Part shown: in pieces, positions 44,743-54,835 of the stretch
How positions within the stretch are numbered: position 1 is the stretch's first letter
Layout of the letters: the number at the start of each line of letters is the position of its first letter
Assembly (NCBI GenBank): GCA_015698045.1
Contig: BLAL01000040.1
Coordinates: 598,501 to 662,500, forward strand
Direction: 5' to 3'
Origin: Rhizophagus clarus
Taxonomy: Eukaryota > Glomeromycota > Glomeromycetes > Glomerales > Glomeraceae
Length of the DNA: 64,000 bases
Translations under genes and position numbers: made by a program
The notes under the pieces: model-generated
Seen by the model: only the letters and a program-made list of their open reading frames with translations
The model's database searches: none
Told to the model about the DNA's origin: nothing

Positions 44743-46200
44743 ATGTCAAAACTCAATAAGGATATTCTTTATTTGATATTTGAAGAATTGGGAAAAGATT
44801 CAAAAACTTTATTTTCATGTTTAATGGTTAATAGGACTTGGTGTGAAACCGTAATTCCAATTTTATGGAGAAATCCTTGGAGCTATGATATTAATTATGA
44901 TAATAAAAATTATTTATTCGCTATCATTGCCTTTTATTTATCTGATGATATTAAAAACTTTCTAACAATACAGGGGGGATTACTCCAAATTTCATGTAAA
45001 TCACTTTTATTTGATTATTTATCTTATTGTAGAAGTATCAATATAGATATTATAAACAGAATAATTTCTATTGGGTCCTTTTTAGATTACAGTCAATTCC
45101 TTTTACAACAAGAGTTTTATAATATCTTTATTAGAAAAAGTCCAGAGTTTAGATATTTAGATATGAGATCGATTAAACATCAAATATTTTATTTCCCGGA
45201 AGCCAAAATTCGTCTCGAATCACTTTGTGAAATAAAATGTGACACATCTATTGATTCCTCATATTTTTATGGATTAGCACGTATTTGTCAATATGTTCAA
45301 AGATTTATAATTATTAATAAAAATATAGAAGCTAATTCAGGAATGATAAAATTAATAGAAGTTCAAAAGAATTTAAAATATCTTGAATGGAAGGATGATT
45401 TTGATGATGATTATTATACGGATCCTTATGAAGAAATTCTTTTAACATTAGAAAAGAAAGCAGATATGATTCATCATTTAAAAATATTTCTTCAATATGT
45501 TGATTGTTTTGAACATACATTATTACAAAAGGTACTTCAAAAGCTTCATAAATTAAAAACATTAATAATTAATGATGTTTTTATTTTTATTGGTGAAGAT
45601 TTATTAAAAAAATTTGTTTATCGTGATCTTGAAGTCCTTAATATAGATTGTATTACATTAAATACAGCTTCTAGTATTATAGAAAATAGTGGTGGTCAAA
45701 TTAAGGAAATTTTATTATCAAGATATTATGATGCTATTTATAATGATGATTTTGATGAAGTTTCTCTAAATTTTATTCGTAAAATATATGAGAATTGTCC
45801 TAAGATTGAATATTTATCACTTTCATTTTCTTCATCCGTGGAACATTTTATTGAATTGGAAAAATTATTAAAAGTTTGTAAAAATTTGAAATCATTATTA
45901 TTGATTATATTTTATGATTTTGAACCTGAAGATGAAATATTAGAAATAATAACTAGATCAGCACCCGTTAATTTAAGTGAAATTAGATTCTTTGATGATA
46001 TTCAATTTAAATTGGAAGAATTGGAGGAATTTTTTGAAAAATGGAAAGGTCGACCCGCACTTTCTATGTTTACATCTGATCCAATTTATAAAAGGAATGA
46101 TTATGTAGAACTTATTGATAGATATAAAAATGATGGAGTTATTAAAGAATTTAGTTGTGAGAGAAATATATATTTTGATTTGGAGTCCGAAACTGATTGA
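44743..46200 (+). CDS. F-box/LRR-like protein, copy H (inverted)
   Basis: The protein has 485 residues and is the only intact copy on the plus strand. The F-box reads KDILYLIFEELGKDSKTLFSC and RTWCETVIPILWRNPWSYDIN. It is more diverged in the middle: FRYLDMRSIKHQIFYFPEAK, ICQYVQRFIIINKNIEANSG, LEWKDDFDDDYYTDPYEE and LDYSQFLLQQEFYNIFIRK. The C-terminus keeps WKGRPALSMFTSDPIY and ends with an acidic tail (YFDLESETD) not seen in the others. The relics at 12.7 and 58.2 kb share plus orientation and some residues (LWRNPW in the 12.7 kb relic), so copy H may belong to a separate older branch. Confidence 0.9.
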   Translation: MSKLNKDILYLIFEELGKDSKTLFSCLMVNRTWCETVIPILWRNPWSYDINYDNKNYLFAIIAFYLSDDIKNFLTIQGGLLQISCKSLLFDYLSYCRSINIDIINRIISIGSFLDYSQFLLQQEFYNIFIRKSPEFRYLDMRSIKHQIFYFPEAKIRLESLCEIKCDTSIDSSYFYGLARICQYVQRFIIINKNIEANSGMIKLIEVQKNLKYLEWKDDFDDDYYTDPYEEILLTLEKKADMIHHLKIFLQYVDCFEHTLLQKVLQKLHKLKTLIINDVFIFIGEDLLKKFVYRDLEVLNIDCITLNTASSIIENSGGQIKEILLSRYYDAIYNDDFDEVSLNFIRKIYENCPKIEYLSLSFSSSVEHFIELEKLLKVCKNLKSLLLIIFYDFEPEDEILEIITRSAPVNLSEIRFFDDIQFKLEELEEFFEKWKGRPALSMFTSDPIYKRNDYVELIDRYKNDGVIKEFSCERNIYFDLESETD

Positions 46201-47630
46201 AGGTTAACTAGTTGTAGTAATTAATTTTCACGGTTACGTGATCGTAAAATCGGTCAACTCTCGATGATGTTCAATATTAGTAAATATCTTATAAATACTT
46301 AAAATGGTTTCAAAAAAAAAAAAAAAATATATATATATCAAATATACTTAATTTAAGTGTAAATTATGAAAGAAGTGCCATTTTTTAATTTATTTTTTTC
46401 ATAATTTCGTTATTAAATAAAATTATTAAGTTGTTATTTATAAAGTAAATCAATAAATTATGCATATAATGATCGCACGCGCAGACGTGAAATTTCAATT
46501 GATCACAGTTATTTTTCGTATGAATCAAAATCAAATAAAATAAATTTACCGAATCATCATTTTGGATATATTTGTTCGTGGCTTCGTGCATTATTAAAAA
46601 TTATTTAAACAACAATACCAGTTATAAAATTCTTGATATTCTGATACACATTACAATATGAAAGGATTTTTAACAGTTATGCAGTATAACAAAGAGGCAA
46701 TCTTTGACAATAAACAAAATAAATCTTTGTATATTATTTCCCGAGATTTTATCACCAACTCTTATAATTTATAATCCCAACTCCTTTTCTTTTCAATATT
46801 TGATAATTCCAGGGCTTGAATTTTACTTTAATGGATAATTCGTGTTCTTTGAGATTAAAGTATCTTTGTTTTTTTGCTTAACTAAATAGTTATGTTTTTT
46901 TTTTGGTCGATTGATGCTAGAACGTCAGATTATCTCATATTAATTGCATTAGCGAGCTTTACATGTTTCTTTTAATTTAGAAAGAAAATAATTAGTATTA
47001 AAACATTTAAATAACATAGTAAAGAAGGTTTCTTGATTATTAAGGGAGCTGCATAACCAACACACTTTCTCCTGAGTTAGTAGACCTTATTAATCAAAGA
47101 ACTTTCACTTTCATGAAAGGCAAAATATGTAGTCAGAAATGAGTTTATTCTTAGTTATTTCAACCTTACTAAGGCAGTTAGTGAAGTGCAAAACATGTAA
47201 ATTCTTACATATTTCAACCTTGTTAACAAGGTGCAAAGCTAATAGGTTCTTGCTTATTCGAAACTCTGGTAGCGCTCCGGTAGTTAGCTGTAAAAACGTT
47301 TATTTTTGTTATTATTAATATGTCAGTATAACCATTATTTACCTTTGATTAAATTAGAAGATAGGTATGCATTGATTCTTCATCTGGTAAAAATATAAAT
47401 GGATATATCTCTTGATGTTAAATTTTGTGAAAAGAAAAAAGATTAATTGTAAATTGGGAAGCACTGATTAAATGCTTACAAAGAAAAATCGATTCCTTAA
47501 AAGACCCAAACAAGAACATATGCATTTTCAGCATAAGTAAAATATCATTATTAATTTTTTTTGCAAATTGTTCCATTCTTTTTTAAAATCTTTTCGCCAT
47601 GAAGGCTTGTTATATTGTTGTTGATGATGT
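46201..47630. other. Intergenic stretch after F-box copy H
   Basis: No gene is supported. A(n) and (TA)n tracts lie at 46309-46340. A pair of related blocks around CAGTTAGTGAAGTGCAAAACATG and CAAGGTGCAAAGCTAATAG (47170-47250) suggests a small local duplication. Confidence 0.4.
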
Positions 47631-47639
47631 GGAATTAAC

Positions 47640-47960
47640 CGAGTAAGAAGAATATAAATCATTAAATCAAGACGTGGTCAAGAAGATTTGGGTAAATAAT
47701 CTCATTTTATAAGTTTCAGTGAGATTCGTTCTTCTTGGATATCATTTTCTAAATATTCATTATGCCAATTTCTTAAAACTTTTCAAATATATTAGATTGA
47801 TTAGATTTCAAAGCTTCTTATGACGATATATATTGCAAGTTTTAAATTGTTGGGTATTTTCATTAATAAAAACTTCTAAGGATAAACTTTTCCCGGTGTT
47901 TCTAATGATTTAATTGCAATAAACTTTTGTAAACGTTTAATTTATTATAATTTACGTAAC
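47640..47960 (-). pseudogene. Decayed coding block of unknown family
   Basis: Minus-strand reading gives IIRNTGKSLSLEVFINENTQ continuing to CNIYRHKKL, then stops, then EYLENDIQEERISLKLIK in another frame. The overlapping frame also gives IKSLETPGKVYP. The pieces look protein-like and are consistent with a gene that has lost its frame. I cannot name the family. Confidence 0.3.
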
Positions 47961-48110
47961 TATTTGATCACATTCATGTGATATGTGATGATCACATGAT
48001 ATGATTCGTAAATGCAGTGATTATGCTTGTGATCATTGTGATCATTGTGATCAACATAAAAAAACACTATTTAATAAAGAAAAAATTATTCTTTAAGTAA
48101 TTACATAATA

Positions 48111-51100
48111 ATGGCTCACGGTAATAATAAAGGTAAAAAAAAAAGACATATAGCATGATTATTTAATAGAAAGTTAGATTTATTCAAAAATTTTAAGTCA
48201 AATTTGTCAATATTATAAATTAGCTTTAAGTAGCACCAAGAAATCCGAAGGTAAAATATAATAAATAAATAATTTAAATATTATTATACTGTATATATAT
48301 ATATATTTATATGCGATTTAAATAATTTAGCTTGTAAGTTGATGGATTATCTTATTATAATTCTTACAATTTAAATAATAATGGCTTTGTTGTTATTCCA
48401 TATAACATTAATTTAACAATTAATAATACTATAGTTGGTAAGTTATCAGCTATTAATTTTATATGTTATTCAGATAACTAAATTTTTGTTTAAATAACCA
48501 TTTAATAATTAATTATATTGTAGATGGTAAGTTACAATATTTAATTATACGATATTTATTGATAATATTCATATGTAATTAAAACTAATTATGCTCATGC
48601 ATAATTAGATTGTAAGTAATATTTAATTTACAGTATATGCTTTGTAATACTAATATTTGCATCTAATTGATCAATAAATAATACTACAGGGTGTAAGTTA
48701 TATGTTATCTAATGGCGTTTAGTAAAAGAAAAAAAGGGTTATATGTAACCTATATTTGTCATTTAAATGAATGATTTAATTTACTAAGCTCTAATATTTA
48801 AAAAATTATTAAATAATATAGGGAGTAAGTCATTTATTAATTCTATTATTACATATTTATATAATATTTACGTATAATTTAAACTAATTAAATTATTTAA
48901 AAAATTATTTAATAATATAGAGAGTAAGCTATTTATTTAATTCTATTATTACATATCTATAAATATTTACATACAGTATAATTTAAAGTTTAAACTAACT
49001 AAATTCTTATTTAATAAATTATTTTAAAAATATAGGGCGTAAGTTACTTATTAATTCTATTATTACATATTTATATATAATTTAAACTAATTAAATTTTT
49101 TATTTAAAAAATTATTTGGTAATTTATTTTAGATGGTAAGTCATATTTTATTATCTGTTATTACTTATTTATATAATATTTACATGATTTAAACTAACTA
49201 AAAAATTATTTGGTAATTTAATTTTAGATGGTAAGTCATATTCTATTATATATATTAATATAATATTTACATATAATTTAAACTAAATTTTTTATTTAAA
49301 AAATTATTGGTAATTTATTTTAGATGGTAAGTCGCATTCTATTATTACATATTTATATAATATTTACATATAATTTAAAGTAACCAAATTCTTTATTTAA
49401 AAATTATTTAATAATAGAGAGTAAGATATTTATTTAATTCTATTATTACATATTTACACAATATCATTTACATACAATTTAAACTAACTAAATTCATTAT
49501 TTAAAAATTATAGGGAGTAAGTATTTATTTAATTCTATTATTACATATATTTATATAATATTTACATATAATTTAAACTAACAAATTTTTTTTAAAAAAA
49601 AATTAATAATAACATAGGATGTAAGTTGTTTATTTAATTCTATTATTATGTTTATATAATATTCACATATAATTTAAACTAATTAATTCTTAATTTTTTT
49701 TAATAATAGTGAGTAAGTTATTTATTAATTCTATTGTTACATATTTATATAGTAATATTTACATATACTAAAATCTTTATTTAAAAATTATATGATAATT
49801 TATTTTAGATGGTAAGTCGTGCATATTTATATTTATATAATATTTACATATAATTTAAACCAACTAAATTCTTTATTTAAAAAATTAATTATTACATATT
49901 TATATAATATTTACGTACTTTATTTAAAAAAAATATTTGATAATTTATTTTAGTTGGTAAGTCGTATTCTATTATTACATTTTACATAATATTAACATAT
50001 AATATAAACTAACTAAATTATTTAAAAAAATATTTAATAATGTAGAGAGTAAGCTATTATTTAATTCTATTATTACATACTATATAATATTTACATACAG
50101 TATAATTTAAACTAACCAAATTCATTATTTAAAAAATTATTTAATAATATAGGGAGTAAGTTGTCTATTATTACATATTTATATAATATTTACATACAGT
50201 ATAATTTTAACTAACTAAATTCTTTATAAAAAAATTATTTAATGACTTACTTTAGATCCTTGTAAGATATTATTTATAATTATATTCATATAATATTTAT
50301 TTATAATTTACATTAACCAAATTAATACTATTTATTGCTTTAGTTGGTAAGTTAGGCCATATATTATAAATATATTTATATAAACAAAATTCATGTTTAT
50401 TAAATTTATTAAATTCCTAATTAAATTGAATCTTAGAGTAAGTTATCAATTACTTTTTTTTTTAATTTCGAATTTTAACATAAATTTTAATACGTTACAA
50501 TTATTTAAATTATATGTAGATTTGGAAAAAGCGGAAATGCAATATTAGATAAATTTATTGAAGAAAAAACATTAAAATGGATTCCTTATAATCAATTTAA
50601 AAATGTTAAATATCTTAATAAAGGAGGATTTGGTATTATATACAAGGCTATTTGGTTATTAAAAGATAAAAATATTGAAGTAGCTCTTAAATGTCTCAAT
50701 AATTTGAATGAAAATTTAGATGAATTTTTAAAAGAAGTATAATAATATATTATTTATTTTTAATTTTTATTATAATTCATTTATACTAATATCCGATTTC
50801 AATCTTTAATAGTGGGATAATCATGAAAAATGTATGGGATCGTGTAGAATTATTAATTTACATGGATTTACAAGAAGTCCAGATACTTCAAATTACATAG
50901 TAGTAATGGATTATGCAAATCAAGGCAACTTAAGAGGGAATTTAACAAATGTAATTGAAATTAATTGGAATCAAAGATTATCCATGTTATATAAAATTAT
51001 TTCTGGCCTTAATGAAATACATAAACAAAACCTTATTCATTGTGATTTTCATGATGGCAATATTTTAAATCATATGAATATGATAAATAATATAAATAAG

Positions 51101-51821
51101 GTTTTTATTAGTGATTTAGGACTATGTCAACCTGTAAATCTTTTTTGAAAAAATATGATATTTACGGCGTTATTCCATTTATGGCACCTGAAATTTTAAG
51201 AGGTAATCCATATACTCCAGCTAGTGATATATATAGTTTTTCCATGATTATGTGGGAATTTACGTCTGGAATTCCTCCATTTAATGATAGAGCACATGAT
51301 CTTCAACTCAGTTTAAGTATTTGTAAAGGTGAACGACCTGAAATTATTGAAAATACTCCACAATGTTATGTAGATTTGATGAAAAAATGTTGGAATGAGA
51401 ATCCATTAAAAAGGCCATCTGCATCAGGAGTGGAAAATATTATTAGAAATTGGATTTACCGTCCTTCTAGGAATGAAACTAATGAAGAATTAGAAAGCAA
51501 CATTATGGAATTTATAAATGCATCAATTGTGCATAATCATCTTGCTGTTGAACTACATCCACAAGCATGCTATACAAGTCGCCTACTTGACTTTACTAGT
51601 AAAAAATTGAATGAAATTCTTGAAAGTGAATGTTTTGATTGTTTAATTAATGACACAAAGTCATCAGGTACGTATAAAGATAATGAAAAAATTAAAGGAA
51701 AATGAAGAAAAGAAAAGATAAATAATATAAACAAAAAAAATAATAATTTTGAAAATTATCTATATATAATTGATTAATTTATTTATTTGTTTATTTAGAT
51801 AATAAAACAAATGAAGATTAG
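48111..51821 (+). CDS. TKL protein kinase with an N-terminus encoded by 22 tandem micro-exons
   Basis: My exon model is 48111-48132, 48224-48250, the 22 micro-exons of the next entry, 50520-50736, 50813-51667 and 51799-51821 (TAG). Exons 1-2 join in frame as MAHGNNKALSSTKKSE. The micro-exons add 23 codons and enter FGKSGNAILDKFIEEKTLKW. The kinase domain follows: glycine loop NKGGFGIIYKA, VALKCL lysine, YIVVMDYANQGNLRGNL, catalytic loop LIHCDFHDGNIL (HCD for HRD, Asp kept), ISDLGLCQP (DLG for DFG), FMAPEILRGNPYTPASDIYS, FTSGIPPFNDR and WNENPLKRPSA. A one-base deletion in the A-run at 51136-51138 separates GLCQPV from the continuing SFLKKYDIYG frame, so this allele is broken or the base is a sequence error. 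Serine/threonine-type signalling is likely; the partner is unknown. The usual Cys-rich N-terminal segment of related kinases is not seen. Confidence 0.8.
48331..50437 (+). repeat. Array of 22 micro-exons and 78-142-nt repeated introns
   Basis: Micro-exons, by first base: 48331 CTT, 48435 TTG, 48524 ATG, 48609 ATT, 48690 GGT, 48822 GGA, 48921 AGA, 49036 GGC, 49133 ATG, 49228 ATG, 49324 ATG, 49418 AGA, 49514 GGA, 49618 GAT, 49710 TGA, 49809 ATG, 49954 TTG, 50046 AGA, 50153 GGA, 50256 ATCCTT, 50344 TTG, 50437 A. Each is preceded by AG (mostly TTTTAG or ATATAG) and followed by GTAAG. Introns 6-19 are close copies of one unit: GTAAGTTATTTATTTAATTC, then CTATTATTACATATTTATATA, then AAACTAACTAAATTC, then TTTAATAATATAG. 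ACTAAC looks like the branch point. The first four introns and the last three are more diverged. Splicing is predicted from sequence only. Confidence 0.8.
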
Positions 51822-51880
51822 CTTATTGCTTGTTTGTGAATTATATTTAATAAAAATTGTTTTTCATTTTATTTTTTAGA

Positions 51881-52110
51881 ATTATTTAAACATCGAGATT
51901 AGAGTAGTAAAATATTTCACAAGTTTCTTAGTTTGTAATTTAAATAATTTCCTTTTTTTTTATAACTTATCCAATAATAAATATATGTATTTTCTTTTTC
52001 AATTTTACTTTTAAATTATTTAAACACTAAGATTAGAGTAGTAAATATTTTACAAGTTTCTTGATTTGTAATTTAAATAATTCTTTTTTTTTTGTAACTT
52101 ATCAAATATT
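51881..52110. repeat. Tandem duplication, unit about 130 bp
   Basis: The block beginning AATTATTTAAACATCGAGAT (with TTAGAGTAGTAAAATATTTC) at 51881 recurs at about 52012 as AATTATTTAAACACTAAGAT with TTAGAGTAGTAAATATTTTA. Both copies contain AAGTTTCTTxxTTTGTAATTTAAATAAT. It lies directly 3' of the kinase gene and is non-coding. Confidence 0.75.
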
Positions 52111-52637
52111 CAATGAATTTTCAATTTTAAACATAATGTTAATGAGGAAGTGTTATAAAATTTTTTAACATGCCGCTAAAGTGTAATTTTATATTATACT
52201 ATTATAGACCAATTCATCTATTAACTAACTACTTCAACCTATGATAAGTCTTGGACTTTGTTATCAGGAAATGTAAAATCTATGTAATTTATAGTACAGT
52301 AATGTAAATTATACTATGCTAAACAGCTATATAACGTCCAAACTTTATGAATTCCACTTTTCCTATACATTATTTGGTAACACTTAAAAAATTTAACTAA
52401 TCGATTAATTTGGTCGATTCATTTAATCAACTATCATAGCTTTTATTTTGGTCGATAAACAAGTTTTTAACTGATTTTTGAATTGAAAATTTTGAAATTG
52501 AAAATTATTTGCTTAGCTGTAAAAACTTTTTTTTAGATAATGTATTAAGCAACGCAGCAAATTTAATGAATAATATGAATCTACACAACTCGCAATTGTA
52601 AATTCCTAAGTAGTAGGGGCGGTACCACCTCTTAAGT
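52111..52637. other. Intergenic stretch, no gene recognised
   Basis: AT-rich sequence containing TTAACTAATCGATTAATTTGGTCGATT-like words at 52395-52460. Nothing else is visible. Confidence 0.4.
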
Positions 52638-52853
52638 TTATTGATACCCTTTCTGAAGATACTGTGGACGATTTAACAAGTTCGAAAGCTTTACGTTAAT
52701 AAAATTTCGGAAAATTCGTGCGGCTGGTTCCTGTCGATACACATAGGAAACCGGTGTATACATAGTCGGAACCTTGATCGAGATTTTCAATCGTTCAAAG
52801 TCCAGGAACCTGGGAACCATCGTATCGGCATATCTCCCAATAGTTTTGTCCAT
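52638..52853 (-). CDS. Hypothetical small protein or exon, possibly HMG-like
   Basis: The ORF encodes 71 residues from an ATG, but the frame stays open upstream to about 52975 without a further ATG, giving about 112 codons in AT-rich DNA. The composition (MDKTIGRYADTMVPRFLDFE, TPVSYVYRQEPAARIFRNF) and higher GC suggest real coding ancestry. TPVSYVYRQE faintly recalls the 'NAFxxYR' segment of MATA-type HMG boxes, but no downstream Trp/Lys/Tyr pattern follows. It may be one exon of a larger gene or a remnant. I would not assign a function. Confidence 0.25.
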   Translation of the reverse strand: MDKTIGRYADTMVPRFLDFERLKISIKVPTMYTPVSYVYRQEPAARIFRNFINVKLSNLLNRPQYLQKGYQ

Positions 52854-52975
52854 AATCTTTTGTCGAAAGACGAAACCGTAAATGATGACAACGCTATACG
52901 AACGCGACAGTCTGATATTTTTTCTCCCGCTTGATATTTTTAAATACTTTATTTTTTTTTGAATATCCGAACTAT

Positions 52976-53310
52976 TTTACTAAATCACAATCATGTGATG
53001 TGTGACGATCACATGATATACGCAGAATTTTTTGGGTGCCCTGGGGTAGTTCTATTTCTTCATTGGCGAATATCTGTAGAATAAAGTTTATAGCTAGATC
53101 TCGAATAATATGTACAATTTTTGTAGATTAAATATAAACAATAAAGAACCAAAGGAAGCATTAGCACGGTGTAAAAAATTCAGTGTAAATACTAATTAAA
53201 TAAAGAAAATAGTAAACATAATAAGTAAAACGCGTCACGTAAACAGTACGATTGAAGAAGCGTTATTAATACGGAAAGAACTTTTGCCATCGTAAGATAT
53301 GTAAGAAATT
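52976..53310. other. Intergenic stretch with a repeat shared with 47.9 kb
   Basis: AATCATGTGATGTGTGACGATCACATGATAT at 52989-53019 resembles TTCATGTGATATGTGATGATCACATGATAT at 47973-48002 just upstream of the micro-exon gene. Both are near-palindromic around ATCATGTGAT/ATCACATGAT. The following TTTTTTGGGTGCC is also echoed inversely at 16938-16955. It is probably a dispersed repeat. Confidence 0.4.
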
Positions 53311-53510
53311 TCGAATTCCATTGTTTTCGTAGATTTTGCTAGTGTTATGTATTTGTTAATCTTTCTTTTTTTGTTTTCTTTTCTTAAGTTCGAACGGTTC
53401 CTTCATTTTAAAATAATTTCGAATTTCATTATTTTCGTGGATTTAATTAGTGTTATACTACTTATATCTGTTCGTTAATCTTCCGTTTTTTTTTGTTTTT
53501 TAACAAATTT
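53311..53510. repeat. Tandem duplication, unit about 100 bp
   Basis: TTTCGAATTCCATTGTTTTC with GTAGATTT...TTAGTGTTATG and TTAATCTTTC at 53310-53400 is followed by TTTCGAATTTCATTATTTTC with GTGGATTT...TTAGTGTTATA and TTAATCTTCC at 53415-53510. It is non-coding. Confidence 0.7.
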
Positions 53511-53714
53511 AAATATAAAGTGATGAAAATATGAACGATATCTTAAATGGGAATGTCACGAAAGAAAACTAAAATAACTTATTACGTGATTAAGTTAAAA
53601 ATAAAAAAAAAATTATAAAAATGATAAAGATTGGTATATTAGGAGGGGTTGTACACAATCACTTTTATTCTGTATTAAAACCTATTCCTTATTTAACCCA
53701 ACTTTTCTACAAGA

Positions 53715-54162
53715 TTACTTGATGACTTTCGCTTTCTTAGATCTCTTAGCTTGCAAATTCTTTTCTTTGTACACGACGGTCACTGGTTCATCCTGTCCAT
53801 TATCGATTTTATTTAATCGGCTTTGCATTTACGTACCAAGGTTGACTTCAACTGCACGGATGCCTTCATAAAATGCATAACTAAATTAAAAAATGCATTC
53901 TGTTGTGAGATATGTGAAACAGATAATTTATCTAATTTAGTTTAATTTATACGTATGTATATAATTTCATTCTCCTATCTCAAAGAAAATTATCAAATTT
54001 CGACGTGTAAATTTTAATTTTGAAATTCGGTAACTTTGGCAATTGATGCTGAATTTTATCTTTATCTTTTAATTTTTGATCGGCCGATTCGGTGTTTGAT
54101 TGATCTGATGCTTCTTCTTCTTCCATAAGCGGCTGATAAGAAATATCCAACTAAAAAAAAAA
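53715..54162 (-). pseudogene. Possible multi-exon gene remnant with a Lys-rich tail
   Basis: At the upstream end a good 3' splice site (T11AG) precedes the open piece LDISYQPLMEEEEASDQSNT, which continues to QHQLPKLPNFKIKIYT and a stop. Further on, LDKLSVSHISQQNAFFNLVM continues to LKSTLVRKCKAD and a stop, and a frame change then gives LNKIDNGQDEPVTVVYKEKN ending AKRSKKAKVIK before TAA at 53715-53717. The pieces look like one protein with an acidic middle and basic end, broken by at least one indel. I do not recognise the family. Confidence 0.4.
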
Positions 54163-54835
54163 AGTTACAACGGACGTTAAACTAACTTTATACGTTTATT
54201 TCATTACTATAGTCGTTGTTATAGGTGGATTCTTATTTGGGTAACTAAAATTCTTCTTTCAAGGTGGATCAAATATTTAAATTCTCATAACATAAAATTT
54301 CAAAAATATATCGCGGGCGCACGATAAAATTTTTATATAAATTTTTTGTAATGTAAATAACAGAAAATTTGTGTTCCGAAAATGAATGATCATCTTCTGA
54401 ATTAAGATCAGGCAATGCCTAATTAGCTATATATATATTGGACGTGGTTATTATGATCGCGTGATCTATAAATATAAGGTGACACTTTTAAAAGCGTCTC
54501 CTTCACGTCGTAATTGTTACTCTGTCATAATATCGAAATGAATTGCGTCTCCAACTCCCGTAATATCGAATTGTCAAATTGCCGTATTGTCAAATTAGTT
54601 TTTTACGCTGTATGCATTTTAATATGAAAAAATAATAACTATATATTTTTTTCTTGATTTGTTTTTTAAGTAATATAGGTTAAATCTTAAAGAAAGGAAC
54701 TCGCCTAAGAAGTTAGTCGTTAATTAATGAAATAAAATTATTAAAAGACGTATTTGTAGTAAATAACCATATTTCGAAGAGATTGAAACCCGTTCCAAGG
54801 AAGTCCAGCAGGGACTGTCACTAAAAAAATGGTAA
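54163..54835. other. Intergenic stretch, no gene recognised
   Basis: AT-rich sequence with a GCGTCTCC repeat-like pair at about 54495 and 54545. No ORF of interest. Confidence 0.4.

Noticed and set aside
45332-45562. 76-codon minus-strand ORF
   Set aside because: Antisense shadow of F-box copy H.
48331-50437. CRISPR-like or plain satellite reading of the regularly spaced repeats
   Set aside because: The repeated part is the long AT-rich unit and the variable part only three bases. Splice donors, branch sites and acceptors recur in the right order and frame. The context is a eukaryotic intron-containing gene.
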